A DNA stretch of 36,583 nt from JBDKVA01 sp039679375 (GCA_039679375.1 JBDKVA010000124.1:1-36583), one strand, 5' to 3'. Shown: positions 25,605-34,516, counted from the stretch's first letter. Notes: a model not told the origin generated them from the letters alone. Program-made: numbers and translations.

Positions 25605-26396
25605 ATGTTTATGAAAAGAGTGGCACTGGTAGTGATGACGGTAATTTTAACAATATCCTGCTTTTCAGGGACTGTATTTGCTGCGGCAAAAACAACAGAA
25701 GCAATTAAGGGTACTCCAACTATTGATGGAACGGTGGATTCCTGCTGGAAGGGTGCCAAGAGTGTAAAGACGGCTAGCTGGGCTTCGGACGAAGGACCTT
25801 GGGCGACAGGTAAATTCAGCACAATGTGGGATGAGAATTACCTGTATGTTTTAGCCCAGGTAACGGACAAATTGGTAACTGATAAAGCTGTTGATCCGTG
25901 GAATAAGGACTGTATAGAAGTATTTCTTGATGAACTTAATGAAAAAGCAGCTACATATGACACTAACGACGGACAGTATAGAGTTAACTTCAAAAACGAG
26001 ACGTCAGGCGGCGGAGCGTTTAAAGCTGATACATTCAAATCAGCTGCCAAAGTGGTCACCGGGGGCTATGTAATTGAAGCGGCAATACCATGGGTAGCTT
26101 TAAAAGGTAAAGCAGCTGTTGGAACAATAGCCGGTATCGATTTCCAGGTAGCCGATGATTCAACAGGCACCGGAGTAAGAGACGGAGTTTGCTGCTGGAA
26201 TGACGGCGCGGCAGATAAATATGCCAATACTTCGTCATTTGGAAATCTCAAGCTGGTAGAAGTCGCCACTGCTGCAGCTCTGCCGACAACAGGTTCAGAG
26301 ATACCTGTGCCGGTTATAATGTCTATCGGATTATGTCTGCTTGCTGCAGGAATGTTCCTTGTTGCACGCAAGATGAGGGCTGCACGGAACAACTAA
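25605..26396 (+). CDS. Sortase-anchored CBM9-like carbohydrate-binding protein
   Basis: A 263-residue surface protein. A signal peptide ends near residue 26-28 (GTVFAAA). A single CBM9/DOMON-like beta-sandwich covers about residues 33-218 (TPTIDGTVDSCWKGA, MWDENYLYVLAQVTDK, DPWNKDCIEVFLDELN, YVIEAAIPW). Members of this family bind sugars, classically reducing ends of xylan or cello-oligosaccharides. The tail is a sorting signal: LPTTG at 226-230, a hydrophobic stretch and positive ARKMRAARNN. No catalytic domain is attached, so its job should be capture of glycan at the cell wall. AAGGAG at 25590-25595 sets the start. It leads the importer and glycosidase genes, although a hairpin and 180 bases separate it from the next gene. 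Confidence 0.85.
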   Translation: MFMKRVALVVMTVILTISCFSGTVFAAAKTTEAIKGTPTIDGTVDSCWKGAKSVKTASWASDEGPWATGKFSTMWDENYLYVLAQVTDKLVTDKAVDPWNKDCIEVFLDELNEKAATYDTNDGQYRVNFKNETSGGGAFKADTFKSAAKVVTGGYVIEAAIPWVALKGKAAVGTIAGIDFQVADDSTGTGVRDGVCCWNDGAADKYANTSSFGNLKLVEVATAAALPTTGSEIPVPVIMSIGLCLLAAGMFLVARKMRAARNN

Positions 26397-26414
26397 TGTG
26401 GGCTACCGCCCACA
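26397..26414 (+). terminator. Short hairpin after the CBM9 gene
   Basis: A perfect 7-bp GC-rich stem (26397-26403 and 26408-26414) with a 4-base loop follows the CBM9 stop codon directly. The T run behind it is weak, so it may end only part of the transcripts. Confidence 0.45.
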
Positions 26415-26430
26415 ACCCAAGAATGTACTT

Positions 26431-26480
26431 ATTTTCGCGGATGTGAAATTATTTTCTTGTTCTTTATTGCAATTTCGCGG
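26431..26480. repeat. Direct repeat WTTTCGCGG x2 upstream of the binding-protein gene
   Basis: ATTTTCGCGG at 26431-26440 and AATTTCGCGG at 26471-26480 are 40 bases apart, close to four helical turns. They lie in the 180-base gap before the binding-protein gene and could be regulator sites, but no regulator can be named. Confidence 0.3.
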
Positions 26481-26576
26481 CAATAAGTTACTAAAAGATA
26501 TGATCTGCAGGGGCGGCTTGATAAGCTGCTCCTGCCAAATAATGAAATTAAATAATTCAAAAAGGAGGAGTAACCT

Positions 26577-28283
26577 ATGGGAAAAGGTAAAAAAATTCTA
26601 TCACTGCTGCTGGCGGTACTTGTACTTTCCTCGATGATCGCGGGCTGCAGCGGGCAAGACAGCAATTCAGGGGTTGCAACATCCGCCCAGCCGACGGCGA
26701 CATCCGCGACGGCATCGACAGCGACGTCCACAGCGGCATCAACAGGGACGCCTGCAACAACTACTGCAGAGCCGCCCAAGGAACTGGAGGGAACCATCAA
26801 CGTAAATACATCGGCGGGAGTAGCCGAAGTTGAAGCCTGGCAGGCTGTAGCGGATGGGTACATGGCGCTGAATCCGAAGGTAAAAGTGGTTATTGATCTG
26901 AAACCACAAGATGGTTATGGCGATTGGCTAAAAAACATGCTCGGCACGGCGAATCCCACAGCCGATATTGTCAACATTAACCAGGCAGGTTTGGCTGCTA
27001 CCGGCAAACAAGTTAACTTCATGGAATATGTAAACAATAAGAGTCCGTATTCCAACGGAGTGTGGAAAGATCAGTTCAATTTTGAAATGCAGAATGGCAT
27101 TGATTATGGTAAAAATACTCTGTACAATATCTGCTTATCATCTACACAGGTGGCGTGGTTTTACAACAAAGATATATTCAAAAAGATTGGCGTAGAGCCG
27201 CCGACCACATGGAAAGAATTCATCGGAATATGCGAAAAACTTCAGACGGCAGGATATCAGCCGCTTGCGGTACCCGGTAATTTCAACAGCTTTTGGGCGA
27301 TGCAAATGGGCTGGCTGGCACAGATTTATGCAGACCAGACCACCAGAAGCATGCTGGAAGTTTACAGAGCAAAAGAAGGCGACTATAATTATGATCCGGA
27401 TGTAGACGGAAAGTTTAAGCTGGATCTTACAAATCCATTCAATGATGATTCATGGAAGGTAAACCAGAATACAACAAGGGCGTATGTTGCCGTCAGGGAC
27501 GGTGTTTATAAACCGGATTCCGAAGGAATGAAGACGGTGATGTCCCAGCTCAAGGAGATATTCCCCAAGTATGCCGGCGGAGATGCATTTTTCGGCACGG
27601 ATGACGCCGGCTGGATATCGCTTTTCTACCAGAACAAGGCTGCAATTGCACTGGATACAGTAGCCAGACTGGCATATTTCAAGAATGATATGGACAAGAT
27701 TGAGGCCGGTCAACCATTCAAACTTAACAGCAAGACGGTTAAGGGAGTACAGAAATTCGAGCTTGGCAGCTTCAACATGCCTTCTATGGAAGGAGCCGGT
27801 ATCGAAGCCCCCGCAAGGACTATTGAAGTAGCGCAAGGCTTCCTTGGCGCGGTGAAGAAAGAAAAGGCACATGATGATCTGGTTGTAGATTTTTTCATGT
27901 ATCTTTCTTCCAAAGAAGGTTATAGCAAATATTTGTCAGGACAACTGAAAGGCGGGGGGGTGCCTAATGGTCCTTCGCTGGTGTATGGTGTTGAGCTGCC
28001 CGGGGAATATGAAGCCATGTACAAGGATCTCAAGTTTATCGGAAATTGCCAGAAGGGCTGCGGACAGTTAATGGCGCGTGGCGCACCTTGCGATATACAG
28101 GAAAGCCTGAGAGAATGGTACGGGTATACCCAGGAATTCTTCACCGGAAAAATTACAGTGGATCAATGGGGTGAAAAGCACAAGACGAATGTCATGAAAT
28201 ATATTTTTAAGGATTCTATAAAAGCAGCGCATATCAACCTGAGCGATCTTGACAATCCTGCAAATGCACCAACCGGCGAATAG
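26577..28283 (+). CDS. Sugar ABC transporter solute-binding lipoprotein
   Basis: A 568-residue extracellular family-1-type binding protein. The signal peptide ends in a lipobox (IAGC, Cys24). A Thr/Ala/Ser linker (about residues 30-65) spaces the binding domain from the membrane. Recognisable family segments are QVAWFYNKDIFKKIGVEPPTT, in which the lobe hinge lies, and AIALDTVARLAYF. Several carbohydrate-facing Trp and Tyr residues are likely. AAAAGGAGGAG before the ATG is a strong ribosome site. It lies between the wall-anchored CBM9 gene and the two permease genes, so it should deliver substrate to the propeller-bearing permease. A hairpin at 28294-28326 follows. Confidence 0.9.
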   Translation: MGKGKKILSLLLAVLVLSSMIAGCSGQDSNSGVATSAQPTATSATASTATSTAASTGTPATTTAEPPKELEGTINVNTSAGVAEVEAWQAVADGYMALNPKVKVVIDLKPQDGYGDWLKNMLGTANPTADIVNINQAGLAATGKQVNFMEYVNNKSPYSNGVWKDQFNFEMQNGIDYGKNTLYNICLSSTQVAWFYNKDIFKKIGVEPPTTWKEFIGICEKLQTAGYQPLAVPGNFNSFWAMQMGWLAQIYADQTTRSMLEVYRAKEGDYNYDPDVDGKFKLDLTNPFNDDSWKVNQNTTRAYVAVRDGVYKPDSEGMKTVMSQLKEIFPKYAGGDAFFGTDDAGWISLFYQNKAAIALDTVARLAYFKNDMDKIEAGQPFKLNSKTVKGVQKFELGSFNMPSMEGAGIEAPARTIEVAQGFLGAVKKEKAHDDLVVDFFMYLSSKEGYSKYLSGQLKGGGVPNGPSLVYGVELPGEYEAMYKDLKFIGNCQKGCGQLMARGAPCDIQESLREWYGYTQEFFTGKITVDQWGEKHKTNVMKYIFKDSIKAAHINLSDLDNPANAPTGE

Positions 28284-28293
28284 CTAATTTATG

Positions 28294-28326
28294 GAAGAAG
28301 GGCTGATGTTGTCTCAGCCTTTCTTC
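28294..28326 (+). terminator. Attenuating hairpin between binding protein and permeases
   Basis: Arms 28294-28306 and 28314-28326 form a 13-bp stem with one G-T wobble, and the right arm and following bases are T/C-rich. It probably ends part of the transcripts so that more binding protein than permease is made. Just downstream, CTCCC (28382-28386) can pair with GGGAG of the next ribosome site (28398-28402). Confidence 0.55.
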
Positions 28327-28412
28327 TTTCCAGGCTGTACTGCAGAACTGCGTTATAACAGAAAGCAAGCGGAGCTTGATGCTCCCGGCTTTCCAATGGG
28401 AGGAGAGCATGA

Positions 28413-30389
28413 ATGAAGATTCGTAAAAGCTGGGCGACTCTTTTACTTATATTTGTTGTTTTGTATACCGTGATAATTTTCATGAGCAATTCACTATCCG
28501 ATACATCAGATTTGCTGCGGCCTTCAGCTATTAATACAGGCCTTCAGAACTTTAGTCTGGCGTATGACCAGATAAAAAAAATTACCTTCGCAGGTACTTA
28601 TAAAAATATATTAATTGCGTATGACGAAAATAATGAGAAACTATGGGAGTTTGGTACAAAAGGCCCTATCAGGGAGATGAAGGTCGATGCGGATAACAGA
28701 AAGCTTTATGCCGGGTGCGAAGATCGAAATATATACATAATTGATATAGATAGCGGGAAAGAGGTTGGACAGATCAATGTCCAGAGAAGAGTGTACAGCA
28801 TTGATATCAACAGGGATGGTTCCCTGATTGCAGTGACCGCAGGCATTAACGCATTTAAAAATAATCTTATACTATATGATGCGTCAGGCAATCAGATCTT
28901 TAATCAAGCTCTGGAATCCATTTCACGGAAGGTTGTATTTAACAGCGATAATTCGAAGCTTATTCTGGGGAATGATAGAGCGGAACTAGTGCTTTTCGAT
29001 TTGAAGGGAAATCAGCTGTCAAAAACAAAACTGAATTATGAGATCGTCGGGCTGCAGTCAATAGAAGACTCCAGCCTGCTGGCTGTTTTGACTAAAAATA
29101 CCACCTATTACTTAGTGAATGAAGAATTTTCACAAATTGTTTCCAGGACCTATTATGGAGAAGGCATGTCGTTAACAGCCTCGAAAAATTTAAAATCCAT
29201 CAGCATAGGCAACAAGGAAGGGGATTTCTATGTAGCAGATCGGGATGGAAAACTCCTATATACCAAAAGACTGGAGGCTTCTGTAACGGGGATCATTTAT
29301 ACTGATAAGAAGCTGATTGTTACCGGGTTTGCTGATTATATACATGAGCTTGATATCAGTAAGCTGGAGAATATCGTCCGGATCCGCGCCCTGGCATCCA
29401 TACTGCAAGTGCTGGTATATACATTCCCTTTGTTGTTTGTTTTTCTGATCATAATGACTGTGGACATTTTTCGCAAGTTTGCAGGCAGATTTTTCAGGGC
29501 TCTGTTCAAGTATCGAGTTGCTTACCTGATGCTGATACCAACGTTTGCACTGCTGCTGGTTTTCAATTACTATCCTGTAGTGATTGCGCTTGCCCGCTCG
29601 TTTACCGATTGGAACATAAATCAATCTTCGATCAAAGAAATCAATTTCATCGGGTTTGACAATTTTGTTAAGATGTTTACGGAAGGATATTTCCTGATAG
29701 GGCTTAAAAACCTCCTAATCTTAATTGTCACCTCATTTATTAAAATACTTACAGTTCCTTTGTTTGTGGCGGAGCTGGTATTCCTTATGAGAAATGACCG
29801 GGCGAAATACTGGTTCCGTTTCTTGTTTGTACTGCCTATGATAGTACCGGGAGTCGTTATGACACTGATGTGGAACAGGATTTTTGACCCCGCAATCGGG
29901 CTTTTGAATAATACATTGAGGCTGGTAGGGCTTGAATCCCTGGAAAGGGTATGGCTGGGGGATCCCAAAACAGCCATATGGGCGATTGTATTCATGGGCT
30001 TTCCATTTATCAATGCGTTTGCGTTTCTAGTATATTACGGAGGCTTGATTGATATTCCGTCTTCTCTTTTTGAAGCTGCAAGAGCGGACGGCAGTAATGG
30101 ATGGTGGAACTTTACGAGAATACATCTGCCTCTGATCATGCCACAGATAAAAATGTTGATCATCCTGACCTTCATCAGTACAGTTCAGGATTTCAGCAAC
30201 ATTCTCATCCTAACCAACGGAGGCCCCGGAACCAGCACGTATGTTCCCGGGTTGGAGCTGTACTTTAACGCAACGCGGTTCGGGCAATACGGGTATGCCT
30301 GTGCATTGGGTTTAGTTATGTTTATCGCTATTCTCGGAGGTACGATATTAAACCTGAAAATGAAAGCAAATGCCGAATATAATGATTGA
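28413..30389 (+). CDS. ABC permease fused to an extracellular beta-propeller
   Basis: A 658-residue protein in one uninterrupted frame. A first membrane helix (about 7-25) is followed by some 290 residues of WD40/PQQ-like blades (about 45-325). The repeats include LYAGCEDRNIYIIDIDSG, SLIAVTAG, LILGNDRAELVLFDLKG, ISIGNKEGDFYVADRDG and LIVTGFADYIHELD. A second helix (328-350) returns the chain inside, and from about 366 a normal MalF/LplB-type permease with six helices follows, with the EAA loop at about 554-570 (EAARADGSNGWWNFTRIHLP). By this topology the propeller faces outside, where MalF has its smaller P2 domain. GGGAGGAG at 28398-28405 supports the start. The stop overlaps the region of the next gene's ribosome site. 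The propeller's ligand is unknown; it may dock the binding protein or glycan. Confidence 0.85.
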   Translation: MKIRKSWATLLLIFVVLYTVIIFMSNSLSDTSDLLRPSAINTGLQNFSLAYDQIKKITFAGTYKNILIAYDENNEKLWEFGTKGPIREMKVDADNRKLYAGCEDRNIYIIDIDSGKEVGQINVQRRVYSIDINRDGSLIAVTAGINAFKNNLILYDASGNQIFNQALESISRKVVFNSDNSKLILGNDRAELVLFDLKGNQLSKTKLNYEIVGLQSIEDSSLLAVLTKNTTYYLVNEEFSQIVSRTYYGEGMSLTASKNLKSISIGNKEGDFYVADRDGKLLYTKRLEASVTGIIYTDKKLIVTGFADYIHELDISKLENIVRIRALASILQVLVYTFPLLFVFLIIMTVDIFRKFAGRFFRALFKYRVAYLMLIPTFALLLVFNYYPVVIALARSFTDWNINQSSIKEINFIGFDNFVKMFTEGYFLIGLKNLLILIVTSFIKILTVPLFVAELVFLMRNDRAKYWFRFLFVLPMIVPGVVMTLMWNRIFDPAIGLLNNTLRLVGLESLERVWLGDPKTAIWAIVFMGFPFINAFAFLVYYGGLIDIPSSLFEAARADGSNGWWNFTRIHLPLIMPQIKMLIILTFISTVQDFSNILILTNGGPGTSTYVPGLELYFNATRFGQYGYACALGLVMFIAILGGTILNLKMKANAEYND

Positions 30390-30403
30390 GAGGGGAGAGC
30401 TTA

Positions 30404-31249
30404 ATGGATAAAGTGAAATTAAAAGCAAAGATGCCTGTCATTACGCAAACATTTATTTATACTGTTTCTGTGTTTATTATGATTCTGCATTTTATAACGA
30501 TTATTCTAATGTTATTCCTGTCGGTGAAATCCAATATGCAGATTTATGATAACTTTTGGTCACTGCCATCTCCCATGCACTGGGAAAACTACAAAATGGC
30601 TATTGATATGCTGATACCAAACATGATCAATTCGTTAACGATTGTGCCGATCGCCACGGTATTTACCGTATTGCTGGCCTCAGTGAGCGGATATGTTTTC
30701 GCCAGGCTTAACTTCCCGGGAAAGAACTTCCTCTATATTCTTATTCTCAGCTTAATGATGATTCCGAGTGTCCTGACGCTTACACCCTCATATAAGTTAA
30801 TGCAGGATCTTGGACTGTATAATACATGGTGGGCTCTTTTGCTTCCATGGGTATCCGGAGGCCAGGTCTTTGGCATACTCTTGTGCCGTACCTTCATCTC
30901 CAACCAACCTGCCGCTCTTTTTGAGGCAGCCAGAATCGATGGTGCGACGGAGTTCCAATCCTATTACAAGATTGCGCTTCCTTTGGCAAAGCCCATCCTT
31001 GTCACACTGCTTCTCATGAGTTTAATGGGACAGTACAATGATTTCGTATGGCCGTTGATGGTCATCGAAAGCAACTCCAGGCAGATGATTACAGTTGCCA
31101 TAAGAGTTTTTCAATCTTCAGCAGGACCTCTCGGCCTTGGTTCTATGGTTGCCGGCTTCGTATTTACCACTATTCCACTGGCCGTATTATTCCTGTTTGG
31201 TTCGCGGCTGTATATTGAGGGTGTGACCTCAGGCGCTGTAAAAACCTGA
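30404..31249 (+). CDS. Sugar ABC permease, MalG type
   Basis: A 281-residue inner-membrane permease with six helices and a clear EAA loop (EAARIDGATEFQSYYKIALP). The ending SRLYIEGVTSGAVKT is the common C terminus of the MalG/LacG group. The frame can be read from a TTG at 30386, but AGGGGAG at 30390-30396 points to the ATG at 30404, 14 bases after the stop of the propeller-permease. It pairs with that protein to form the channel. Its length and helices are ordinary, so only the partner is unusual. Confidence 0.92.
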   Translation: MDKVKLKAKMPVITQTFIYTVSVFIMILHFITIILMLFLSVKSNMQIYDNFWSLPSPMHWENYKMAIDMLIPNMINSLTIVPIATVFTVLLASVSGYVFARLNFPGKNFLYILILSLMMIPSVLTLTPSYKLMQDLGLYNTWWALLLPWVSGGQVFGILLCRTFISNQPAALFEAARIDGATEFQSYYKIALPLAKPILVTLLLMSLMGQYNDFVWPLMVIESNSRQMITVAIRVFQSSAGPLGLGSMVAGFVFTTIPLAVLFLFGSRLYIEGVTSGAVKT

Positions 31250-31296
31250 TTGTATCCAGTTACAAGACTCCTCCTGAAGCCCGGCATTTAACTGAA

Positions 31297-31323
31297 GGTT
31301 TTTCAACATACAGTTGAAAAGCC
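31297..31323 (+). terminator. Hairpin between permease and GH106-like genes
   Basis: Arms 31297-31307 and 31313-31323 pair over 11 bp with one wobble and a 5-base loop. Only a short T run follows (TTTT at 31328-31331), so it may reduce rather than stop read-through into the glycosidase gene. Confidence 0.4.
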
Positions 31324-31393
31324 TGCCTTTTACCTTGGCTGAGCGAGTTTACTGCTTTAGAGATTTTAACTTATAACGAAAGGTAAATACTAT

Positions 31394-34300
31394 ATGCTTA
31401 AAGATATTCTTGCCGATATACAAAAGCCGGATACAAAGTACCGGGGTATTCCGTTTTGGTCGTGGAATGACGAGCTGGATCCTGAGGAACTGAGATGGCA
31501 GATAAAACAAATGAAGGAGGCAGGTCTTGGCGGCTATTTCATGCATGCCCGTGCCGGGCTGCGGACGCCTTATCTGGATGAGGAATGGATGAATTGTGTA
31601 GCAGCCTGCATTGATGAAGGAGATTTGCAGGGCCTTCAATCCTGGATTTATGATGAAAATGGTTATCCCAGCGGTTTTGCCGCAGGAAAGCTTCCAGCCA
31701 TGGGAGTGGAATATCAGCAGAAGTTCCTGAAATTTGAGATCATCAGAGGGGAAGAGGCGGCGGCCGGTCCCACGACACTGGGATTCTACCGGACCGATGG
31801 GGATTACGGACGGGTTAATCCTGATAATGTCCGGTCCGGGGAGAGTGTACTGCACGTCTATTACGAAATGAACCCTTTCTATGCGGACTTGCTGGATGAA
31901 GATGTAGTGAAAAAATTCATAGAGATGACCCATGATGTTTATTATAGAAAATTTAAGGAGCACTTCGGGAATAATATCCCCGGGATATTTACGGATGAAC
32001 CGCAGTATGGCAGGACGGCCATGCCATGGTCCTTTATATTGCCCAAAAAATTCAATGAAAAAAACGGTTATGAGATAATAGATTATTTATCGGCCTTATA
32101 TTTTAAAATACCTGGATTCAGGAAGATCAGATACGACTTTTGGAATCTGGTCACAGAGCTTTTTACAGGGGCAGTATCCCGTCAGATGGGCGAATGGTGT
32201 GAAAAGTATGGATGCAAGCTGACGGGGCATGTTCTTCTGGAAGAGGATATACGCTTCCAGACCATGTGTTCCGGGTCAGCAATGGCTTTCTACAGATATA
32301 TGCAGATGCCGGGAATTGACTGGCTGGGCAGGGACATTGGCAATCCGGTTATTATAAAACAGGTGGCGTCCGTAGGAGAACAACTCGGGAAGGAGCAAAT
32401 ACTGAGCGAGATGTTTGCCGCTGCGGGGTGGGGCGCTTCTCCGGAGGAATTGAAGCGGATCGCAGAGTGGCAATATTCTCTGGGAGTAAATGTTATATGT
32501 GCACACCTTGAGGGATATTCCCTGCGTGGCTTGAGAAAAAGGGATCATCCTCCCGGACTGTTCTACCAGACAAATTGGTGGAGGGATTACAGGAAATTCA
32601 ATGATTACTTCGCCAGGCTTGGAATGCTGCTTTCGGAAGGCGGTAAAGGAGCGGGCATCCTTGTTATTCATCCGCTGCGGAGCGGTTGGGTCGCTTTTGA
32701 CGAGAGCTGTTACAAAAAAGGCGCCAATACTGAATTGGAATATATTGACGATAGTTTTGCCAAATTGAGCACGATTCTAACCGGACTGCATCTGGGTTAT
32801 CATTATGGAGATGAGGGGATCATTGCTGAATTTGGGAATGAGCGTAACGGAATGTTTGTTATAGGAGATTGCAGCTACAGAGTCGTTTTGATCCCGCCTG
32901 CAACTACGCTTGAACCGGATACGGCAAGGCTTTTGGGAGTATTTATCAAGAACGGCGGAAAGGTTTTTGCTTTTGAGGATTTCCCATACATGATAAAAGG
33001 TGTTGAAACCGAAGATCTGAGGATCTTGAAAAAATCATGCACGACAATGAAGCTGGAACCGCAGGATATAAAAGAAAAATTGGAAAAGGCCGGCTGCAGG
33101 GAAATTAGCGTACAGGATGAAAACAACCTTGAGATTAGCGCAATACTCCATAAAATCTGCTATTATCAGGATGGTTCTATAATCTTTCTCGCAAATACCG
33201 ATAAGAAGCAGGTCTTTAATGCTGAAATCAGCGTAAACCGTACCGGAGCCTGTTATGTTATCGATCTTGAAGAGTGCGGCATCAGCAAACTTCCTGCCGT
33301 GGCAGCGCAGAATTCTTCAAAGTTCAATCTCAGCTTTGCGCCATGCCAATCCTACGTAATCGCTATTACGGATGAGCCGTTAAGTAATATTGACGAAGCA
33401 GGCGAAGCACCGGAAAGCAGGTCTGCTCTGCCGCTGGAAAGCGTATCGGAGACGCAGCCGGAAAGCACTATGTTGACGCCGTTGAAAGGAAGGCCTGCAC
33501 AACCGTCGGATAATGAATTTATACTGAAATTGCGCGACGCATGGAAGGTGAAAACCTGCGGACTTAACGCGATGACTCTGGACTACTGCCAGGTGTCAAT
33601 AGACAATGGCGGATGGTCCGAATGCAAGCCGGTCATCGCTGTTCAGAGGGAGCTGCTGAGACTGGAACGCAGTGCCGATATTGCGCTCAAGTATGTTTTT
33701 AACTCTAAATGCAGCTTTGATAAAGGCCGGGAAATGTATCTTGTTGTAGAGGAAGCCGACAAATACATCCTGGAAGTCAACGGCAAACCTGTGTATGCAA
33801 AGGCGGAAGGATGGTGGAAAGATAAGAGCTTCCACAAAATCAATGTCTGCGGACTGCTTGGGAAAGGCTTGAATACGATTCTATTGCGGACCCGCTTTTA
33901 TAATTCGCCTGAAGCGATTAAAAAAATAGAAAGAGCAAAGGTCTTTGAAGCAGAGATGAATATGCTTTCCTTTGATAGTGAGATAGAAAGCATTTATCTG
34001 CTGGGCGAGTTTATTGTAACAGGAGGCTGGGAGTATATCCAATCCGGCAGAAATGCGCTCATCCAGCAGGGCGGGTTCCAATTGGATGAACCGGGTGAGC
34101 TCCGGTGCAGCGGTGAATTAACCGTATGCGGTTATCCGTTTTTCAGCGGGAATGCTTTGTTTGAACAGGAGATTGAACTGGAGGCAGTGGAAAGCATCCG
34201 AAGCATGATTTTCAAAATGGAACGGCCAAATAGCGCATTATCCAGGTTGTATGTAAATGGGCACGAAGTGAAGACCTTCCTGTGGGCGCCTTATGAAGCG

Positions 34301-34516
34301 GAAATCCGTCCATATGTCAGGGATGGCGTTAACACTATTACCCTTGAATTGGTAAGTACGGACAGGAATCTGTTCGGTCCGCACCATCATCCGAAAGGGG
34401 AGCTTTACAACCTTGGACCGCTGCAATTTACTGATATTGAGGGCTGGAAGGATAGTTACTGCTTTGTAAGGTTTGGTCTGGAGGGGAAACCTTATATTTA
34501 TTGCTATGGGAGATAG
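31394..34516 (+). CDS. GH106-like (alpha-L-rhamnosidase superfamily) glycosidase B
   Basis: A 1040-residue cytoplasmic glycosidase without a signal peptide, paralogous to the gene at 8255-11668. The N-terminal barrel has IPFWSWNDELDPEEL, LGGYFMHARAGLRTPYL and YDENGYPSGFAAGK. Candidate catalytic acids are Glu202 in FTDEPQY and Glu339 in LSEMF, matching the paralogue. C-terminal beta-sandwich regions carry the NLFGPHHHPKGE motif and end CFVRFGLEGKP. A low-complexity acidic linker (about 675-710) separates barrel and sandwich. A modest GAAAGG site lies before the ATG. It is the last gene of the CBM9/importer block and probably acts on the imported oligosaccharide. Rhamnosidase activity is inferred from the family look and not proven. 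Confidence 0.75.
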   Translation: MLKDILADIQKPDTKYRGIPFWSWNDELDPEELRWQIKQMKEAGLGGYFMHARAGLRTPYLDEEWMNCVAACIDEGDLQGLQSWIYDENGYPSGFAAGKLPAMGVEYQQKFLKFEIIRGEEAAAGPTTLGFYRTDGDYGRVNPDNVRSGESVLHVYYEMNPFYADLLDEDVVKKFIEMTHDVYYRKFKEHFGNNIPGIFTDEPQYGRTAMPWSFILPKKFNEKNGYEIIDYLSALYFKIPGFRKIRYDFWNLVTELFTGAVSRQMGEWCEKYGCKLTGHVLLEEDIRFQTMCSGSAMAFYRYMQMPGIDWLGRDIGNPVIIKQVASVGEQLGKEQILSEMFAAAGWGASPEELKRIAEWQYSLGVNVICAHLEGYSLRGLRKRDHPPGLFYQTNWWRDYRKFNDYFARLGMLLSEGGKGAGILVIHPLRSGWVAFDESCYKKGANTELEYIDDSFAKLSTILTGLHLGYHYGDEGIIAEFGNERNGMFVIGDCSYRVVLIPPATTLEPDTARLLGVFIKNGGKVFAFEDFPYMIKGVETEDLRILKKSCTTMKLEPQDIKEKLEKAGCREISVQDENNLEISAILHKICYYQDGSIIFLANTDKKQVFNAEISVNRTGACYVIDLEECGISKLPAVAAQNSSKFNLSFAPCQSYVIAITDEPLSNIDEAGEAPESRSALPLESVSETQPESTMLTPLKGRPAQPSDNEFILKLRDAWKVKTCGLNAMTLDYCQVSIDNGGWSECKPVIAVQRELLRLERSADIALKYVFNSKCSFDKGREMYLVVEEADKYILEVNGKPVYAKAEGWWKDKSFHKINVCGLLGKGLNTILLRTRFYNSPEAIKKIERAKVFEAEMNMLSFDSEIESIYLLGEFIVTGGWEYIQSGRNALIQQGGFQLDEPGELRCSGELTVCGYPFFSGNALFEQEIELEAVESIRSMIFKMERPNSALSRLYVNGHEVKTFLWAPYEAEIRPYVRDGVNTITLELVSTDRNLFGPHHHPKGELYNLGPLQFTDIEGWKDSYCFVRFGLEGKPYIYCYGR

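Noticed and set aside
26429..26863. 144-codon minus-strand frame opposite the binding-protein start
   Set aside because: It mirrors the Thr/Ala-rich linker codons and reads as low complexity.
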